Part shown: piece by piece, positions 43,361 to 52,994 of the stretch
Layout: every line of letters starts with the position of its first letter
How positions within the stretch are numbered: position 1 is the stretch's first letter
Source of the DNA: Caballeronia sp. SL2Y3
GTDB taxonomy: Bacteria; Pseudomonadota; Gammaproteobacteria; Burkholderiales; Burkholderiaceae
Assembly (NCBI RefSeq): GCF_022879575.1
Contig: NZ_CP084260.1
Span: forward strand, 1,798,001 to 1,862,000
DNA: 64,000 nucleotides
Direction: 5' to 3'
Program-made: the position numbers and the translations under genes
The notes under the pieces: generated by a model
Database searches by the model: none
What the model was told of the DNA's origin: nothing
What the model saw: only the letters and a program-made list of their open reading frames with translations

Positions 43361-44869
43361 TCAATCCGTGTAGATCACGCGATACGGCCGCCCAATCTTT
43401 TCCCATTCCATCGCTTCCTGCGCGAGGCTGTAGTCGGTCAGCGGATTGTTCGTGACCCACTCGCTCGGCAAACGCACTTCGAAGCCGCCGCCCGCGGCTT
43501 TCACCTCGATGCCGGGCAGCCCGACGTCCGTGCGGCGGCGCGACAGAAGCGCGGCGAGTCGCAGGCAGAACAGCAGCGTCCAGTCGACGCCGCGCGCCTG
43601 CGCGAGCTTGCCGAGCTTGCCCGCGTGACCGAGCACGAGCGCCGCGAGCCGCGCCTGATCCGTGCGCGAGAAGCCGGGCATGTCGGCATTGCTCGCGATA
43701 TACGCCGAATGCTTGTGGTACGCGCTGTGCGCGATCGACAAGCCGATCTCGTGCAGCGACGCCGCCCACGCGAGAAACATGCGGTTCTCCGCGCTGCGCT
43801 CGCCGTCCGGCTCGCCGAGCTGATCGTAGAAGCTGATGGCCAGATTGCCGATGCGCTCCGCCTGCGCGGCATCGACGCCGTAACGGCGCTTGAAGCCTTC
43901 GACCGTCACCGTGCGCATGTCCTGATGCTGCGAGCGGCCGAGCAGGTCGTACAGCACGCCGAGACGCAGCGCGGCGTCGGTCGTATCGACGTATTCGATC
44001 CCCAGTTCCTCGAACACGCCGAGCATGATGGACAGGCCGCCCGCGAGCACCGGAATGCGGTCCGGCTTCAGCGCGACGAGCTTCAGCCGGTTCACGTTCT
44101 CCGCCTTGATGAGCGCGCGCTTCAGCCGTTCCAGCCCGCCGCGCGAGATGCCGTGCGTGTACTCGGGATCGTTGAAGCCGTTCGCCTCGACCAGTTCGGC
44201 GAGCGCCCGCGCCGTGCCCGACGAGCCGATCGCCTGATCCCAGCCGGTCTGCTTGTATTCGCGCGAGATGATCTGAATCTCGCGCTTGGCGGCGAGTTCG
44301 GCCTGACGCATCGTGTATTCGTCGACGTTGCCGGCCGGGAAGAACTGGCGGCTGTGGCTCACGCAGCCGATGTACAGGCTTTCCATGTGGATCGGCGTGT
44401 AATGCGCGCCGATGATGAACTCCGTCGATCCGCCGCCGATATCCACGACGAGCCGCTTGCCCGCGCTCGCCGGCACCGAATGCGCCGCGCCCGCGTAAAT
44501 GAGGCGCGCTTCCTCGCGGCCCGCGATCACTTCGATCGGAAACCCCAACGCTATTTCGGCTTCGATCAGGAAGTCGTGCGCGTTTTTTGCGACGCGCAGC
44601 GTGTTGGTGGCGACCGCGCGCACCTGATCCGGGTGGAAGTCGCGCAGACGCTCGCCGAAACGCTTGAGCGCATCCCAGCCGCGCAACTGCGACGCGCGAT
44701 CGAGCATCTTGTCCTTCGAAAGACCGGCGGCGAGACGCACCGGCTCGCGCAACGCATCGACCTGGTAGATCTGGCTGCCCGCGGGCGTTTCCTCGACCCG
44801 GCCGACGATCAGCCGGAAACTGTTCGATCCGAGGTCGACGGCGGCGAGAAGATGAGGATGAGTGACCAT
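43361..44869 (-). CDS. ppx: Exopolyphosphatase (Ppx/GppA family)
   Basis: This 502-aa enzyme releases phosphate from polyphosphate (or pppGpp). The ASKHA-fold motifs are LAAVDLGSNSFRLIVGR (phosphate-1), VVDIGGGSTEFIIGA (phosphate-2), IGSSGTARAL and the C-terminal HD-like helical region (LHEIGLSIAHSAYHKHSAYI). The start at 44869 (MVTHPHLL) is preferred; an in-frame ATG at 44905 is possible, and neither has a good ribosome site. The gene is divergent from ppk, the usual partner that builds polyphosphate, and convergent with the olsB-like gene 15 nt away. Confidence 0.93.
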   Translation of the reverse strand: MVTHPHLLAAVDLGSNSFRLIVGRVEETPAGSQIYQVDALREPVRLAAGLSKDKMLDRASQLRGWDALKRFGERLRDFHPDQVRAVATNTLRVAKNAHDFLIEAEIALGFPIEVIAGREEARLIYAGAAHSVPASAGKRLVVDIGGGSTEFIIGAHYTPIHMESLYIGCVSHSRQFFPAGNVDEYTMRQAELAAKREIQIISREYKQTGWDQAIGSSGTARALAELVEANGFNDPEYTHGISRGGLERLKRALIKAENVNRLKLVALKPDRIPVLAGGLSIMLGVFEELGIEYVDTTDAALRLGVLYDLLGRSQHQDMRTVTVEGFKRRYGVDAAQAERIGNLAISFYDQLGEPDGERSAENRMFLAWAASLHEIGLSIAHSAYHKHSAYIASNADMPGFSRTDQARLAALVLGHAGKLGKLAQARGVDWTLLFCLRLAALLSRRRTDVGLPGIEVKAAGGGFEVRLPSEWVTNNPLTDYSLAQEAMEWEKIGRPYRVIYTD

Positions 44870-45048
44870 CGGATATCCGGGAAACGGTGAGGTGAGAAAG
44901 CGCAACCGCGTGTCAGCGACACGCTGCCGAGAGAGACACGAATTCTATTTCATGCCGGCGCGAACATCGGAAACCAAACTAGAAGCGCGAACGCGCGCGC
45001 CCGCTAGCGACGCTATCCGCAATGTGAGTAGAATTTGTGAAAATCGTT

Positions 45049-45082
45049 CTGTCACAATAAAGACATCCTAGTGTGAGATCAT
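45049..45082 (+). promoter_or_regulatory. Candidate Pho box and -10 of ppk
   Basis: CTGTCAC (45049-45055) is followed 11 bp later by AAGACAT (45060-45066), together 13-14 of 18 matches to the Pho-box consensus. A -10-like GATCAT (45077-45082) comes 10 bp after the box. The predicted start near 45089 leaves a leader of about 40 nt before the ATG at 45130. Confidence 0.6.
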
Positions 45083-45129
45083 CCGAACGCTTTTCTGCCC
45101 TTCCGATCGAGACACCTTACGCCCAGCCG

Positions 45130-47193
45130 ATGTCCATACGTTATCCGCTCTTCAACCGTGAACTAGGCATCCTGGGTTTCAACGAGCGGGTACTGGCGCA
45201 AGCCGCCGACACATCGGTGCCGCTGCTCGAACGTCTGCGCTTTATCTGCATTACGAGCAGCAATCTCGACGAATTTTTCGAAGTCCGCATGGCCGGTCTT
45301 CAGGAGCAGATGCGCGACAACCCCGGCACGCTCTCGCCGGACGGCATGTCGCTGCAACACGTCTACGATCTCGTCTCTGAACGCGCGCAACGCCTCGTGC
45401 ATCAACAATACGCGATGCTGCACGAGACAGTATTGCCCGCGCTCGAAATGGAAGGAATTTATTTTCACGGCGCGGAGACCTGGAGCGAACAGCAGACCGC
45501 GTGGGCGCGCGAATACTTCCAGAACGAACTGCTGCCGGTGCTGACGCCGATCGGGCTCGATCCCGCGCACCCTTTTCCGCGCGTGCTGAACAAGAGCCTG
45601 AACTTCGTCGTCGAACTCGAAGGCACCGACGCGTTCGGCCGTCAGGCGATGATGGGCATCGTGCAGGCGCCGCGCGCGTTGCCGCGCCTCGTGCGCATGC
45701 CGGAAGCGCTCTCGGGTTATCCGCATGGTTTCGTGCTGCTGAGTTCTTTCATGCAGCACTTCGTGAGCGAACTCTTTCCGCATCTGACGGTGCGCAACTG
45801 CAATCAGTTTCGCATCACGCGCAATAGCGAGCTTTTCGTCGACGAAGACGAAATCACGAATCTGCGCGTCGCGTTGCAGGGCGAACTGCCCGCGCGGCAT
45901 CTGGGCAACGCGGTGCGGCTCGAAGTATCCGCGGAAACGCCGCCGCATCTCATTCGCCGTCTGCTCGACGAAAGCCAGCTCAATCCGCGCGACTGCTATC
46001 GCGTGAACGGACCGGTCAATCTCGTGCGGCTCATGCAGTTGCCCGAAATGGTGGACCGGCCGGACCTCAAGTTCGTGCCGCACATTCCGTCGGTGCCGAA
46101 GTCGATTGCGAATACGACCAATCTCTTCGATGCCATCGATCAGGGCGATATCCTGCTGCATCATCCGTACGAGAGCTTTCAGCCCGTCCTGGAACTGCTG
46201 TTGCAAGCGGCCAAAGATCCGCAAGTGGTGGCGATCAAGCAGACCATCTACCGCACGGGCACCGATTCGCCGCTGATGGACGCGCTCATGCAGGCCGCGC
46301 GCAACGGCAAGGAAGTGACCGTGGTGGTGGAACTGCTCGCGCGCTTCGACGAAGAAACGAACATCAACTGGGCGTCGCAGCTCGAAGCGGTGGGCGCGCA
46401 TGTCGTGTACGGCGTGGTCGGCCACAAGTGCCACGCGAAGATGATGCTGATCGTGCGCCGCGTGTCGCAAGGCGGCAAGACCGTGCTCAAGCGTTACGCG
46501 CATCTCGGCACCGGCAACTATCATCCGCGCACGGCGCGTCTCTATACCGACTTCGGCCTCATGACCGCCGATCAGCAGATGTGCGAAGACGTGCATCACG
46601 TCTTTCAGCAGTTGACGGGCATCGGCGGCGAGCTTGCGCTGCATCAGCTATGGCAGTCGCCGTTCACGCTGCATGCGAAGCTGATCGAAGCGATTCGCGC
46701 CGAAGCCGAACATGCGCGCGCGGGACGGCGGGCGCGCATCGTCGCGAAGATGAACGCGCTGCTCGAACCGACCGTGATCGCGGCGCTCTACGAGGCATCG
46801 CATGCGGGCGTGAAGATCGACCTGATCGTGCGTGGTGTGTGTTCGCTGAAGCCGGGCGTCGAAGATCTGTCGGAGAACATCACGGTGCGCTCGATCGTCG
46901 GGCGTTTCCTCGAACATCACCGCATCTTCTATTTCTATGCGAACGGCAAGGAAGACGTGTATCTGTCGAGCGCCGACTGGATGGATCGCAACTTCTTTCG
47001 CCGCGTCGAAGTGGCGTTCCCGATCCGCGACCGGCGTCTCAAGCGCCGCGTGATCGCCGAAGGCCTGTCCGTGTGTCTCGGCGACAATCAGTCGGCCTGG
47101 GTCATGCAAAGCGACGGGCACTATCGCAAGCGCCGTTCGGGCAAGGCGCTGCGCAATGCACAGTTGGGACTGCTCGCGAAGTTCTGTTCCTGA
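45130..47193 (+). CDS. ppk: Polyphosphate kinase 1
   Basis: This 687-aa PPK1 reversibly makes inorganic polyphosphate from ATP. The four-domain layout is visible: N-domain YPLFNRELGILGFNERVL and ITSSNLDEFFEVRMAGL, head domain, then two PLD-like domains with the autophosphorylated His in YAHLGTGNYHPRTARLY and the second catalytic His in GRFLEHHRIFYFYANG. IKQTIYRTGTDSPL and DWMDRNFFRRVE are also typical. The frame is open from a GTG at 45073, but 45130 is chosen because the Pho-type promoter would overlap the earlier start and because length (687) then equals the Escherichia coli protein (688). Confidence 0.95.
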   Translation: MSIRYPLFNRELGILGFNERVLAQAADTSVPLLERLRFICITSSNLDEFFEVRMAGLQEQMRDNPGTLSPDGMSLQHVYDLVSERAQRLVHQQYAMLHETVLPALEMEGIYFHGAETWSEQQTAWAREYFQNELLPVLTPIGLDPAHPFPRVLNKSLNFVVELEGTDAFGRQAMMGIVQAPRALPRLVRMPEALSGYPHGFVLLSSFMQHFVSELFPHLTVRNCNQFRITRNSELFVDEDEITNLRVALQGELPARHLGNAVRLEVSAETPPHLIRRLLDESQLNPRDCYRVNGPVNLVRLMQLPEMVDRPDLKFVPHIPSVPKSIANTTNLFDAIDQGDILLHHPYESFQPVLELLLQAAKDPQVVAIKQTIYRTGTDSPLMDALMQAARNGKEVTVVVELLARFDEETNINWASQLEAVGAHVVYGVVGHKCHAKMMLIVRRVSQGGKTVLKRYAHLGTGNYHPRTARLYTDFGLMTADQQMCEDVHHVFQQLTGIGGELALHQLWQSPFTLHAKLIEAIRAEAEHARAGRRARIVAKMNALLEPTVIAALYEASHAGVKIDLIVRGVCSLKPGVEDLSENITVRSIVGRFLEHHRIFYFYANGKEDVYLSSADWMDRNFFRRVEVAFPIRDRRLKRRVIAEGLSVCLGDNQSAWVMQSDGHYRKRRSGKALRNAQLGLLAKFCS

Positions 47194-47229
47194 TTCCTGA
47201 CGACACGGCGCGCAACGCGCCGTGCGAAT

Positions 47230-48543
47230 TCAAGCCGCCACGGACTTGCGCAATGCCGTGCGCGACGCGGGAAAGCGCACGATGAACGTGCTGCCCCGCC
47301 CCACTTCGCTTTTCACGTCGAGATCGGCATGATGCCGTTGCAGCACATGCTTCACGATGGCAAGCCCGAGCCCCGTGCCGCCCGTATCGCGCGAACGGCT
47401 CCGGTCCACGCGATAAAAGCGCTCTGTCAAGCGCGGAATATGCTCCGCCGGAATGCCTAAGCCGGAATCGCGCACGGTAAAGACCGCGCGATCCTCCACG
47501 CGCTCCCATGACACGTCGATGCTGCCGCCATCCGGCGTGTAGCGCACCGCGTTGGTCACGAGATTGCCGAGCGCGCTGACCAGTTCCGTCTCCGCGCCGG
47601 CCACGGTCAGCGCGTCGTCGTTATGGAAGTGGATGCGATGACGTCCGCCCGAAAGACTGTTGGCGTCGTCTTCCAGATGACGCAGCACCGCGCGCATGTC
47701 GAGCAGTTCGTCGCCGGGCGGATGGACATCGCCTTCGAGATTCGCCAGCACGAGCAGATCGCGCACGATGTTCTGCATGCGCATGGCCTGCTGATTCATC
47801 ATGTCGAGATAACGCGCGCGGTCGGCTTCGTCGAGCGGCAACTCGCGCATCGTTTCGAGGAAGCCGGAAAGCACGGTGAGCGGCGTCTTCAGTTCGTGCG
47901 AGACGTTCGCGACGAAATCGCGGCGCATGGAATCGGTGCGCTCGAGTTCGGTAATGTCTTGCGTGAGGATCAGCTTGCGATTCTCGCCGTACGGAAACAC
48001 CTGCACCGAGACACTGCGCTGCCGGTTCGCGCCCATGCCCCGCATGATGAGCATCTCTTCGTAGCGGTGCGAATTCAGATAGCGGATGAAATCCGGATGA
48101 CGCACGAGATGCGTGATGTGCTGCCGCAGATCGCGCTTCGCGTCCAGCCCGAAGTGCTTCTCCGCGATGGCGTTGCACCATTCGATCTGGTCGTGATCGT
48201 CCAGCATCGCGACGCCGTTCGGCGACGCCTGAATCGCCTGGATGAAGCGCGAATGCTGCTGCTCGACCTGACGCACCTGCGCGTGCCAGCGTTTGGCGAG
48301 CTTGTGCAGGCGGTAATAGATCTCGCCCCAGATGCCGAGCGCGCTCGGCACCTGGCCGTACACCGGCGCGTCCAGGAGACGCCACAGCCGCTGCGTGTGA
48401 TACGTGCTCACGAAGCTCTGCACGACGAGCATGACGACGGCGACCGCGAGCGCTACTCGCACGCCCGCGATTGCGCCGATCGCGGCGCAGAGCACCGCGA
48501 GGAGCGCGAGGGACACGATGGAACGCGTCCAGATGATATTCAT
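47230..48543 (-). CDS. phoR: Phosphate regulon sensor kinase PhoR
   Basis: This 437-aa membrane histidine kinase has two N-terminal transmembrane segments (about residues 8-45), a PAS domain (ASPNGVAMLDDHDQIEWCN, about 105-190) and HisKA with the phosphorylated His in DFVANVSHELKTPLTVLSG. The ATPase domain has N box LVTNAVRYTPDGG, G1 DSGLGIP and G2 GTGLGLAIVKH. It senses phosphate status through the Pst-PhoU complex and phosphorylates PhoB. It lies 39 nt downstream of phoB, is the last gene of the pst-pho operon, and converges with ppk. Confidence 0.95.
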   Translation of the reverse strand: MNIIWTRSIVSLALLAVLCAAIGAIAGVRVALAVAVVMLVVQSFVSTYHTQRLWRLLDAPVYGQVPSALGIWGEIYYRLHKLAKRWHAQVRQVEQQHSRFIQAIQASPNGVAMLDDHDQIEWCNAIAEKHFGLDAKRDLRQHITHLVRHPDFIRYLNSHRYEEMLIMRGMGANRQRSVSVQVFPYGENRKLILTQDITELERTDSMRRDFVANVSHELKTPLTVLSGFLETMRELPLDEADRARYLDMMNQQAMRMQNIVRDLLVLANLEGDVHPPGDELLDMRAVLRHLEDDANSLSGGRHRIHFHNDDALTVAGAETELVSALGNLVTNAVRYTPDGGSIDVSWERVEDRAVFTVRDSGLGIPAEHIPRLTERFYRVDRSRSRDTGGTGLGLAIVKHVLQRHHADLDVKSEVGRGSTFIVRFPASRTALRKSVAA

Positions 48544-48582
48544 GTTGTCGGGAGATCGATGAAGGCGAAGATGCGCGCGGGC

Positions 48583-49284
48583 TCAGGCGCCCTTCGCGAG
48601 CCGGTAGCCGCTGCCGCGTACCGTTTCGATCATAGCATCGCAGCCTGCGGGCTTGAGCGCGGCGCGCAGACGCTTGATGTGCACATCGACCGTGCGCTCC
48701 TCGACGAACACGTGATCCCCCCAGACCTGATCGAGCAGCTGCGTGCGGCTGTGCACGCGCTCCGGATGCGTCATGAAGAAATGCAGCAGGCGGAACTCCG
48801 TCGGCCCGAGATCGAGCTTGATGTCGTTGCCCGAATGATTCGCCGCCACGCGATGCGTCGCCGGATCGAGCCGCAGGCCGTTGATCGCGACGACGTCTTC
48901 CGTCAACTGCGGCGCGCGCCGGCGCAGCACCGCCTTGATGCGCGCCATCAGTTCCTTCGGCGAGAACGGCTTGGTCACGTAATCGTCCGCGCCGATTTCG
49001 AGTCCGAGCACCTTGTCCTGCTCGTCGCCGCGCGCGGTGAGCATGATGATCGGAATGTGCTTCGTGCGCTCGTTGTTGCGCAGCTCGCGCGCGAACGCGA
49101 TGCCGGACTTCGCGGGCAGCATCCAGTCGAGCAGCACGAGGTCGGGCAGCACGTCGCTGATCAGGTTTTGCGCCTGCTCCGCGTTATAGGCGCGAATCGG
49201 GCAATGTCCCGCATGTTGCAGATTCACCGAGATCAGCTCGGAGATCGCGGGTTCGTCTTCGACGACGAGGATACTGCTGGGCAT
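48583..49284 (-). CDS. phoB: Phosphate regulon response regulator PhoB
   Basis: This 233-aa OmpR-family activator has a receiver domain with acidic pocket VVEDEPA, acceptor Asp53 in LVLLDWMLPAKSG and Lys in VTKPFSPKEL, and a C-terminal winged helix (GPTEFRLLHFFMTHPERVHSR, ERTVDVHIKRLR, ETVRGSGYRL). It binds Pho boxes; candidate sites lie before pstS, ppk and the olsB-like gene in this window. The ATG at 49284 has AAGAGGT upstream. A GTG two codons earlier is less likely. Confidence 0.96.
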   Translation of the reverse strand: MPSSILVVEDEPAISELISVNLQHAGHCPIRAYNAEQAQNLISDVLPDLVLLDWMLPAKSGIAFARELRNNERTKHIPIIMLTARGDEQDKVLGLEIGADDYVTKPFSPKELMARIKAVLRRRAPQLTEDVVAINGLRLDPATHRVAANHSGNDIKLDLGPTEFRLLHFFMTHPERVHSRTQLLDQVWGDHVFVEERTVDVHIKRLRAALKPAGCDAMIETVRGSGYRLAKGA

Positions 49285-49324
49285 CGGCACCTCTTGACCT
49301 TTTTGCTTGAAGTGAATCGTTGGA

Positions 49325-50029
49325 TTAACTGAGCGCCTCGCGTTCGAGCTGGTCGCGCGAGATGTGGCGCACGTCCGTGCCCTTCACGATGTAGATGATG
49401 AACTCGGCGATGTTCTTCGCGTGATCGCCGATACGCTCGACCGCTTTGGCGATGAAGAGATAATCGAGCCCCGCCGAAATGGTGCGCGGGTCTTCCATCA
49501 TGTAGGTCACGAGCTTCCGTACGAAGGCGCGGAATTCGTCGTCGATGGCCTTGTCGTCGCGCACGATCTGCGCGGCGGCGACCGTATCGAGACGCGCGAA
49601 CGCATCGAGCGCACGGCGCAGAATCGACACGGCCATCTCGCCCGAGAGCTTGATTTCCGCGATGTTCACCGTGCGGCCCGCGCCGTCTTCGTTGATGCGC
49701 TTCACGCGCTTCGCGATCTTCTCGGCTTCGTCGCCGGCGCGTTCGAGATTCGTGATGGTCTTCGAGATCGCCATGAGCAGACGCAGGTCGCGCGCGGCCG
49801 GCTGACGGCGCGCGATGATGTTGCTGCACTCCTCGTCGATTTCGACTTCCATCGTATTCAGGCGCGCTTCCGCCGCGATCACCCGATCGGCGATCTGCAC
49901 GTCGAATTCGTTCAGCGCCTGCATCGCCGCGGTGATCTGCGACTCGACGAGACCGCCCATTTCCAGCACTTTCGAGGACACCGCGTTCAGATCGGCGTCG
50001 AACTGGCTCGACAGATGTTTATCGGACAT
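49325..50029 (-). CDS. phoU: Phosphate transport regulator PhoU
   Basis: This 234-aa all-helical protein is built of two three-helix-bundle repeats with metal-binding E/D motifs (EVEIDEECSNIIARRQPAARDLRL and AIDDEFRAFVRKLVTYMMED). Repeat signatures are LMAISKTITNLERAGDEAEKIAKR and LFIAKAVERIGDHAKNIAEF. It links PstB and PhoR to keep the regulon off when phosphate is ample. An AGGAG site lies 6 nt before the ATG. The gene lies 42 nt after pstB. Confidence 0.96.
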   Translation of the reverse strand: MSDKHLSSQFDADLNAVSSKVLEMGGLVESQITAAMQALNEFDVQIADRVIAAEARLNTMEVEIDEECSNIIARRQPAARDLRLLMAISKTITNLERAGDEAEKIAKRVKRINEDGAGRTVNIAEIKLSGEMAVSILRRALDAFARLDTVAAAQIVRDDKAIDDEFRAFVRKLVTYMMEDPRTISAGLDYLFIAKAVERIGDHAKNIAEFIIYIVKGTDVRHISRDQLEREALS

Positions 50030-50071
50030 GTTCTGCTCCTGTAGTCCTTTGTTCGTTGGCTGACCGGCCGA

Positions 50072-50947
50072 TCAGCCAAAGCGGCCCGTGATGTAGTCTT
50101 CCGTTTCCTTGCGGGCCGGCTTGATGAAGATCTTTTCCGTGTCGCCAAATTCGATCAATTCACCGAGGTACATATAGGCAGTGTAGTCCGAGCAGCGCGC
50201 GGCCTGTTGCATGTTGTGCGTGACGATCACGACCGTGTAGTCGCTCTTCAGCTCCGCGATCAGTTCTTCGATGCGGCCGGTCGAAATCGGATCGAGCGCC
50301 GAGCACGGTTCGTCGAGCAGCAGCACTTCCGGCCGGATGGCGATGCCGCGCGCAATGCACAGACGCTGCTGCTGGCCGCCCGAAAGACCGTAGCCGCTTT
50401 GCGTGAGCTTGTCCTTCACTTCGGTCCAGAGCGCAGCCTTCGTGAGCGCCCATTCCACGCGGTCGTCCATTTCCGAGCGCGACAGCTGCTCGAACATCTT
50501 CACGCCGAACGCGATGTTGTCGTAGATCGACATCGGGAACGGCGTCGGCTTCTGGAACACCATGCCGACGCGCGCGCGCAAGAGCGAGATGTCCTTGGTC
50601 GTGTCGAGCAGATTGGCGCCGTCCATCAGGATCTCGCCTTCCGCGCGCTGCTCCGGATAGAGCGCGTACATCTTGTTGAACGTGCGCAAGAGCGTGGACT
50701 TGCCGCATCCCGAAGGACCGATGAACGCGGTCACTTTCTTCTCCGGAATGCGCAAGTTGATGTTCTTCAGCGCGTGATACTTGTTGTAGAAGAAGTTGAG
50801 GTTGTTCACCTCGATCTTCGGCTTGATGGAATCCGCCGGTTGCGAACCGTGCGTCGGACGTACGCTGCCCGGCGCCGGGCCGCGCTCCACCGGCTTGTCT
50901 TCAGTCTTCGAATTCAGGTGGCTGACACCACTTTCGACCATGTTCAT
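50072..50947 (-). CDS. pstB: Phosphate ABC transporter ATPase PstB
   Basis: This 291-aa ATPase has Walker [11 protein letters not shown]-loop [15 protein letters not shown] (PstB hallmark), signature [16 protein letters not shown], Walker [13 protein letters not shown] and switch His [13 protein letters not shown]. It carries an N-terminal extension of about 35 hydrophilic residues before [17 protein letters not shown], longer than in the Escherichia coli protein (257). The ATG at 50947 has GGAG 8 nt upstream. Confidence 0.96.
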   Translation of the reverse strand: MNMVESGVSHLNSKTEDKPVERGPAPGSVRPTHGSQPADSIKPKIEVNNLNFFYNKYHALKNINLRIPEKKVTAFIGPSGCGKSTLLRTFNKMYALYPEQRAEGEILMDGANLLDTTKDISLLRARVGMVFQKPTPFPMSIYDNIAFGVKMFEQLSRSEMDDRVEWALTKAALWTEVKDKLTQSGYGLSGGQQQRLCIARGIAIRPEVLLLDEPCSALDPISTGRIEELIAELKSDYTVVIVTHNMQQAARCSDYTAYMYLGELIEFGDTEKIFIKPARKETEDYITGRFG

Positions 50948-50962
50948 GGAATCACTCCACCC

Positions 50963-51850
50963 TTATTTCTTGGAGAAAATCGCGCGCGCCAGGATATTCA
51001 GACCCAGCACGCCGAGCGTAATCAGGAACACGCCGGCCCACGCGAGCGTTTGCCATTGCGGGAACGGACTCATCGCGAACTTGTAGATCGTCACCGGCAA
51101 GTTCGCCACCGGCTGATTCATGTCGAGCGTGAAGAACTGGTTCGACAGCGCCGTGAAGAGCAGCGGCGCGGTCTCGCCTGCAATGCGCGCAACCGCCAGC
51201 AGCACGCCCGTCACGATGCCGCCAACCGACGCCTTCAGCGTGATCGACATCACCATCTTCCACTTCGGCGTGCCGAGCGCGAAGGCGGCCTCTCGCAGCG
51301 CGTTGGGCACGAGGTTCAGCATGTTTTCCGTCGTGCGGATGACGATGGGAATCTGCAAGAGTCCGAGCGCGATCACGCCGGCCCAGCCCGAGAAACGCCC
51401 CATCTTCGCGACGACGAGCGCATAAACAAAGAGACCGACGACGATGGACGGCGCGGACAACAGAATGTCGTTGATGAAGCGCGTCACGTTCGCGAGCCAG
51501 CGCTTCTGCCCGTATTCCGCGAGATACACGCCCGCGAGAATGCCGAGCGGCGTGCCGATGCACGTTGCGAGCACGACGAGCATGAGACTGCCGACGATCG
51601 CGTTGGCGAGACCGCCGCCATCGGTGTTCGGCGGAGGCGTCGACTGCGTGAACAGTTCGACGGAGAGGCCCGAGACGCCGAGCTTCAGCGTCGTGAAGAG
51701 AATCCACACGAGCCAGATAAGGCCGAACGCCATGGCCGCGAGCGAAAGCGTCAGCGCGATCGCGTTGGTGCCGCGGCGGCGGCGTTGCAGCTTCATGCGC
51801 GTGGCGACCGTGCGCTCTTGGTCCTGATTGAACGTTGCGGGACGGCTCAC
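50963..51850 (-). CDS. pstA: Phosphate ABC transporter permease PstA
   Basis: This 295-aa inner-membrane permease has about six hydrophobic segments. Markers are [37 protein letters not shown] and [15 protein letters not shown], and the EAA coupling loop reads [20 protein letters not shown]. The GTG start at 51850 overlaps the pstC stop (GTGA). It is followed by pstB after 15 nt. Confidence 0.95.
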   Translation of the reverse strand: MSRPATFNQDQERTVATRMKLQRRRRGTNAIALTLSLAAMAFGLIWLVWILFTTLKLGVSGLSVELFTQSTPPPNTDGGGLANAIVGSLMLVVLATCIGTPLGILAGVYLAEYGQKRWLANVTRFINDILLSAPSIVVGLFVYALVVAKMGRFSGWAGVIALGLLQIPIVIRTTENMLNLVPNALREAAFALGTPKWKMVMSITLKASVGGIVTGVLLAVARIAGETAPLLFTALSNQFFTLDMNQPVANLPVTIYKFAMSPFPQWQTLAWAGVFLITLGVLGLNILARAIFSKK

Positions 51851-52830
51851 TTTGCACCCTCCGCACGCTGCATGCGCATCAAGAGCAGCTTCGAAAGCGC
51901 GAGCACGATGAACGTGATGACGAAGAGAATCAGGCCCAGTTCCATCAGTGCGGACGTATGCAGGCCGGGGCTCGCTTCGGCGAATTCATTTGCGAGCGCG
52001 GACGTGATGCTGTTGCCCGGCGAAAAGAGCGACACGTTGTCGAGCAGATTGGTGTTGCCGATCACGAAGGTCACCGCCATGGTCTCGCCGAGCGCGCGGC
52101 CAAGACCGAGCATGACGCCGCCGATCACGCCGGCGCGCGTGTACGGCAGCACGATCTTCCACATCACTTCCCACGTCGTGCAGCCGATGCCGTACGCCGA
52201 TTCCTTCAGCAGCACCGGCGTGACTTCGAACACGTCGCGCATCACGGACGCGATGTACGGAATGATCATGATGGCGAGAATGACGCCCGCGCACAGAATG
52301 CCGATGCCGATGGGCGGCCCCTGAAACAACGCGCCGATGAGCGGCACGCCGCCGAGCAGCGCGCCGAGGGGCTTTTCGAAGTACGTCGCGAAGATCGGCG
52401 CGAATACGAGCAGGCCCCACATGCCGTAGACGATCGACGGAATCGCCGCGAGCAGTTCGATGGCGACGCCGAGCGGCCGGCGCAGCCACGTCGGCGACAG
52501 TTCCGTCAGAAAGAGCGCGATGCCGAAGCTCACCGGCACCGCGATGATCAGCGCGATGATCGAGGTGGCGATGGTGCCGTAGATGGGCACGAGCGCGCCG
52601 AAGCTCTCGCTGGGCGGATCCCACTCCGCGCGCCAGAGAAAGCTGAGGCCGAATTTCTCGATGGTCGGCATCGACGCAATGATGAGCGAGACGATGATGC
52701 CGCCAAGCAGGAGCAGCGTCACGACGGCTGCGAGCCGCGTGATGCCGCCGAAAATGATGTCGCCGATACGGCTCGGCGCGCGCTGCGATTGCGCCGCCGG
52801 CGGTGCCGACGCTAAGTTGATGTCCGACAT
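51847..52830 (-). CDS. pstC: Phosphate ABC transporter permease PstC
   Basis: This 327-aa inner-membrane permease has an N-terminal hydrophilic stretch of about 25 residues, then about six hydrophobic segments, with [37 protein letters not shown] and the EAA-type loop [21 protein letters not shown]. The region upstream (52831-52994) carries a hairpin and a tandem repeat that separate it from pstS. It overlaps pstA by 4 nt. Confidence 0.95.
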   Translation of the reverse strand: MSDINLASAPPAAQSQRAPSRIGDIIFGGITRLAAVVTLLLLGGIIVSLIIASMPTIEKFGLSFLWRAEWDPPSESFGALVPIYGTIATSIIALIIAVPVSFGIALFLTELSPTWLRRPLGVAIELLAAIPSIVYGMWGLLVFAPIFATYFEKPLGALLGGVPLIGALFQGPPIGIGILCAGVILAIMIIPYIASVMRDVFEVTPVLLKESAYGIGCTTWEVMWKIVLPYTRAGVIGGVMLGLGRALGETMAVTFVIGNTNLLDNVSLFSPGNSITSALANEFAEASPGLHTSALMELGLILFVITFIVLALSKLLLMRMQRAEGAK

Positions 52831-52858
52831 GGGAGCCTTGGTTACGCTACGTGTCAGA

Positions 52859-52886
52859 CGCGCGGCAACCTTTCGATCGCCGCGCG
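52859..52886 (-). other. GC hairpin between pstS and pstC
   Basis: CGCGCGGC (52859-52866) pairs perfectly with GCCGCGCG (52879-52886) around a 12-nt loop. There is no U-run on the minus strand after it, so it is more likely an mRNA-protecting or partial-termination element than a full terminator, which would favour high PstS relative to PstC/A/B. Confidence 0.55.
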
Positions 52887-52890
52887 GCTT

Positions 52891-52923
52891 GTTGCTGCTT
52901 CTTTGCTGCTTCTTTGCTGCTTA
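52891..52923. repeat. Three 11-bp tandem repeats between pstS and pstC
   Basis: Units GTTGCTGCTTC, TTTGCTGCTTC and TTTGCTGCTTA are adjacent and in register, ending in a related CGCTGCTTTA. They lie directly upstream (in transcript order) of the hairpin at 52859-52886. The unit does not match a Pho half-site. The region is non-coding. Confidence 0.75.
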
Positions 52924-52994
52924 CGCTGCTTTATTTGTCCGCCGCTTCAGCTTAGGACAGTTTCAGCTTGTCTGACTGCGATACTTCCTGGCTA

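Noticed and set aside
45073..45129. GTG start for ppk at 45073
   Set aside because: It would place the start inside the predicted -10 and upstream of the likely transcription start. The ATG at 45130 gives the normal family length.
50207..52324. 705-codon frame antisense to pstB, pstA and part of pstC
   Set aside because: It spans three conserved genes and their junctions, which a real gene would not do, and has shadow-type composition.
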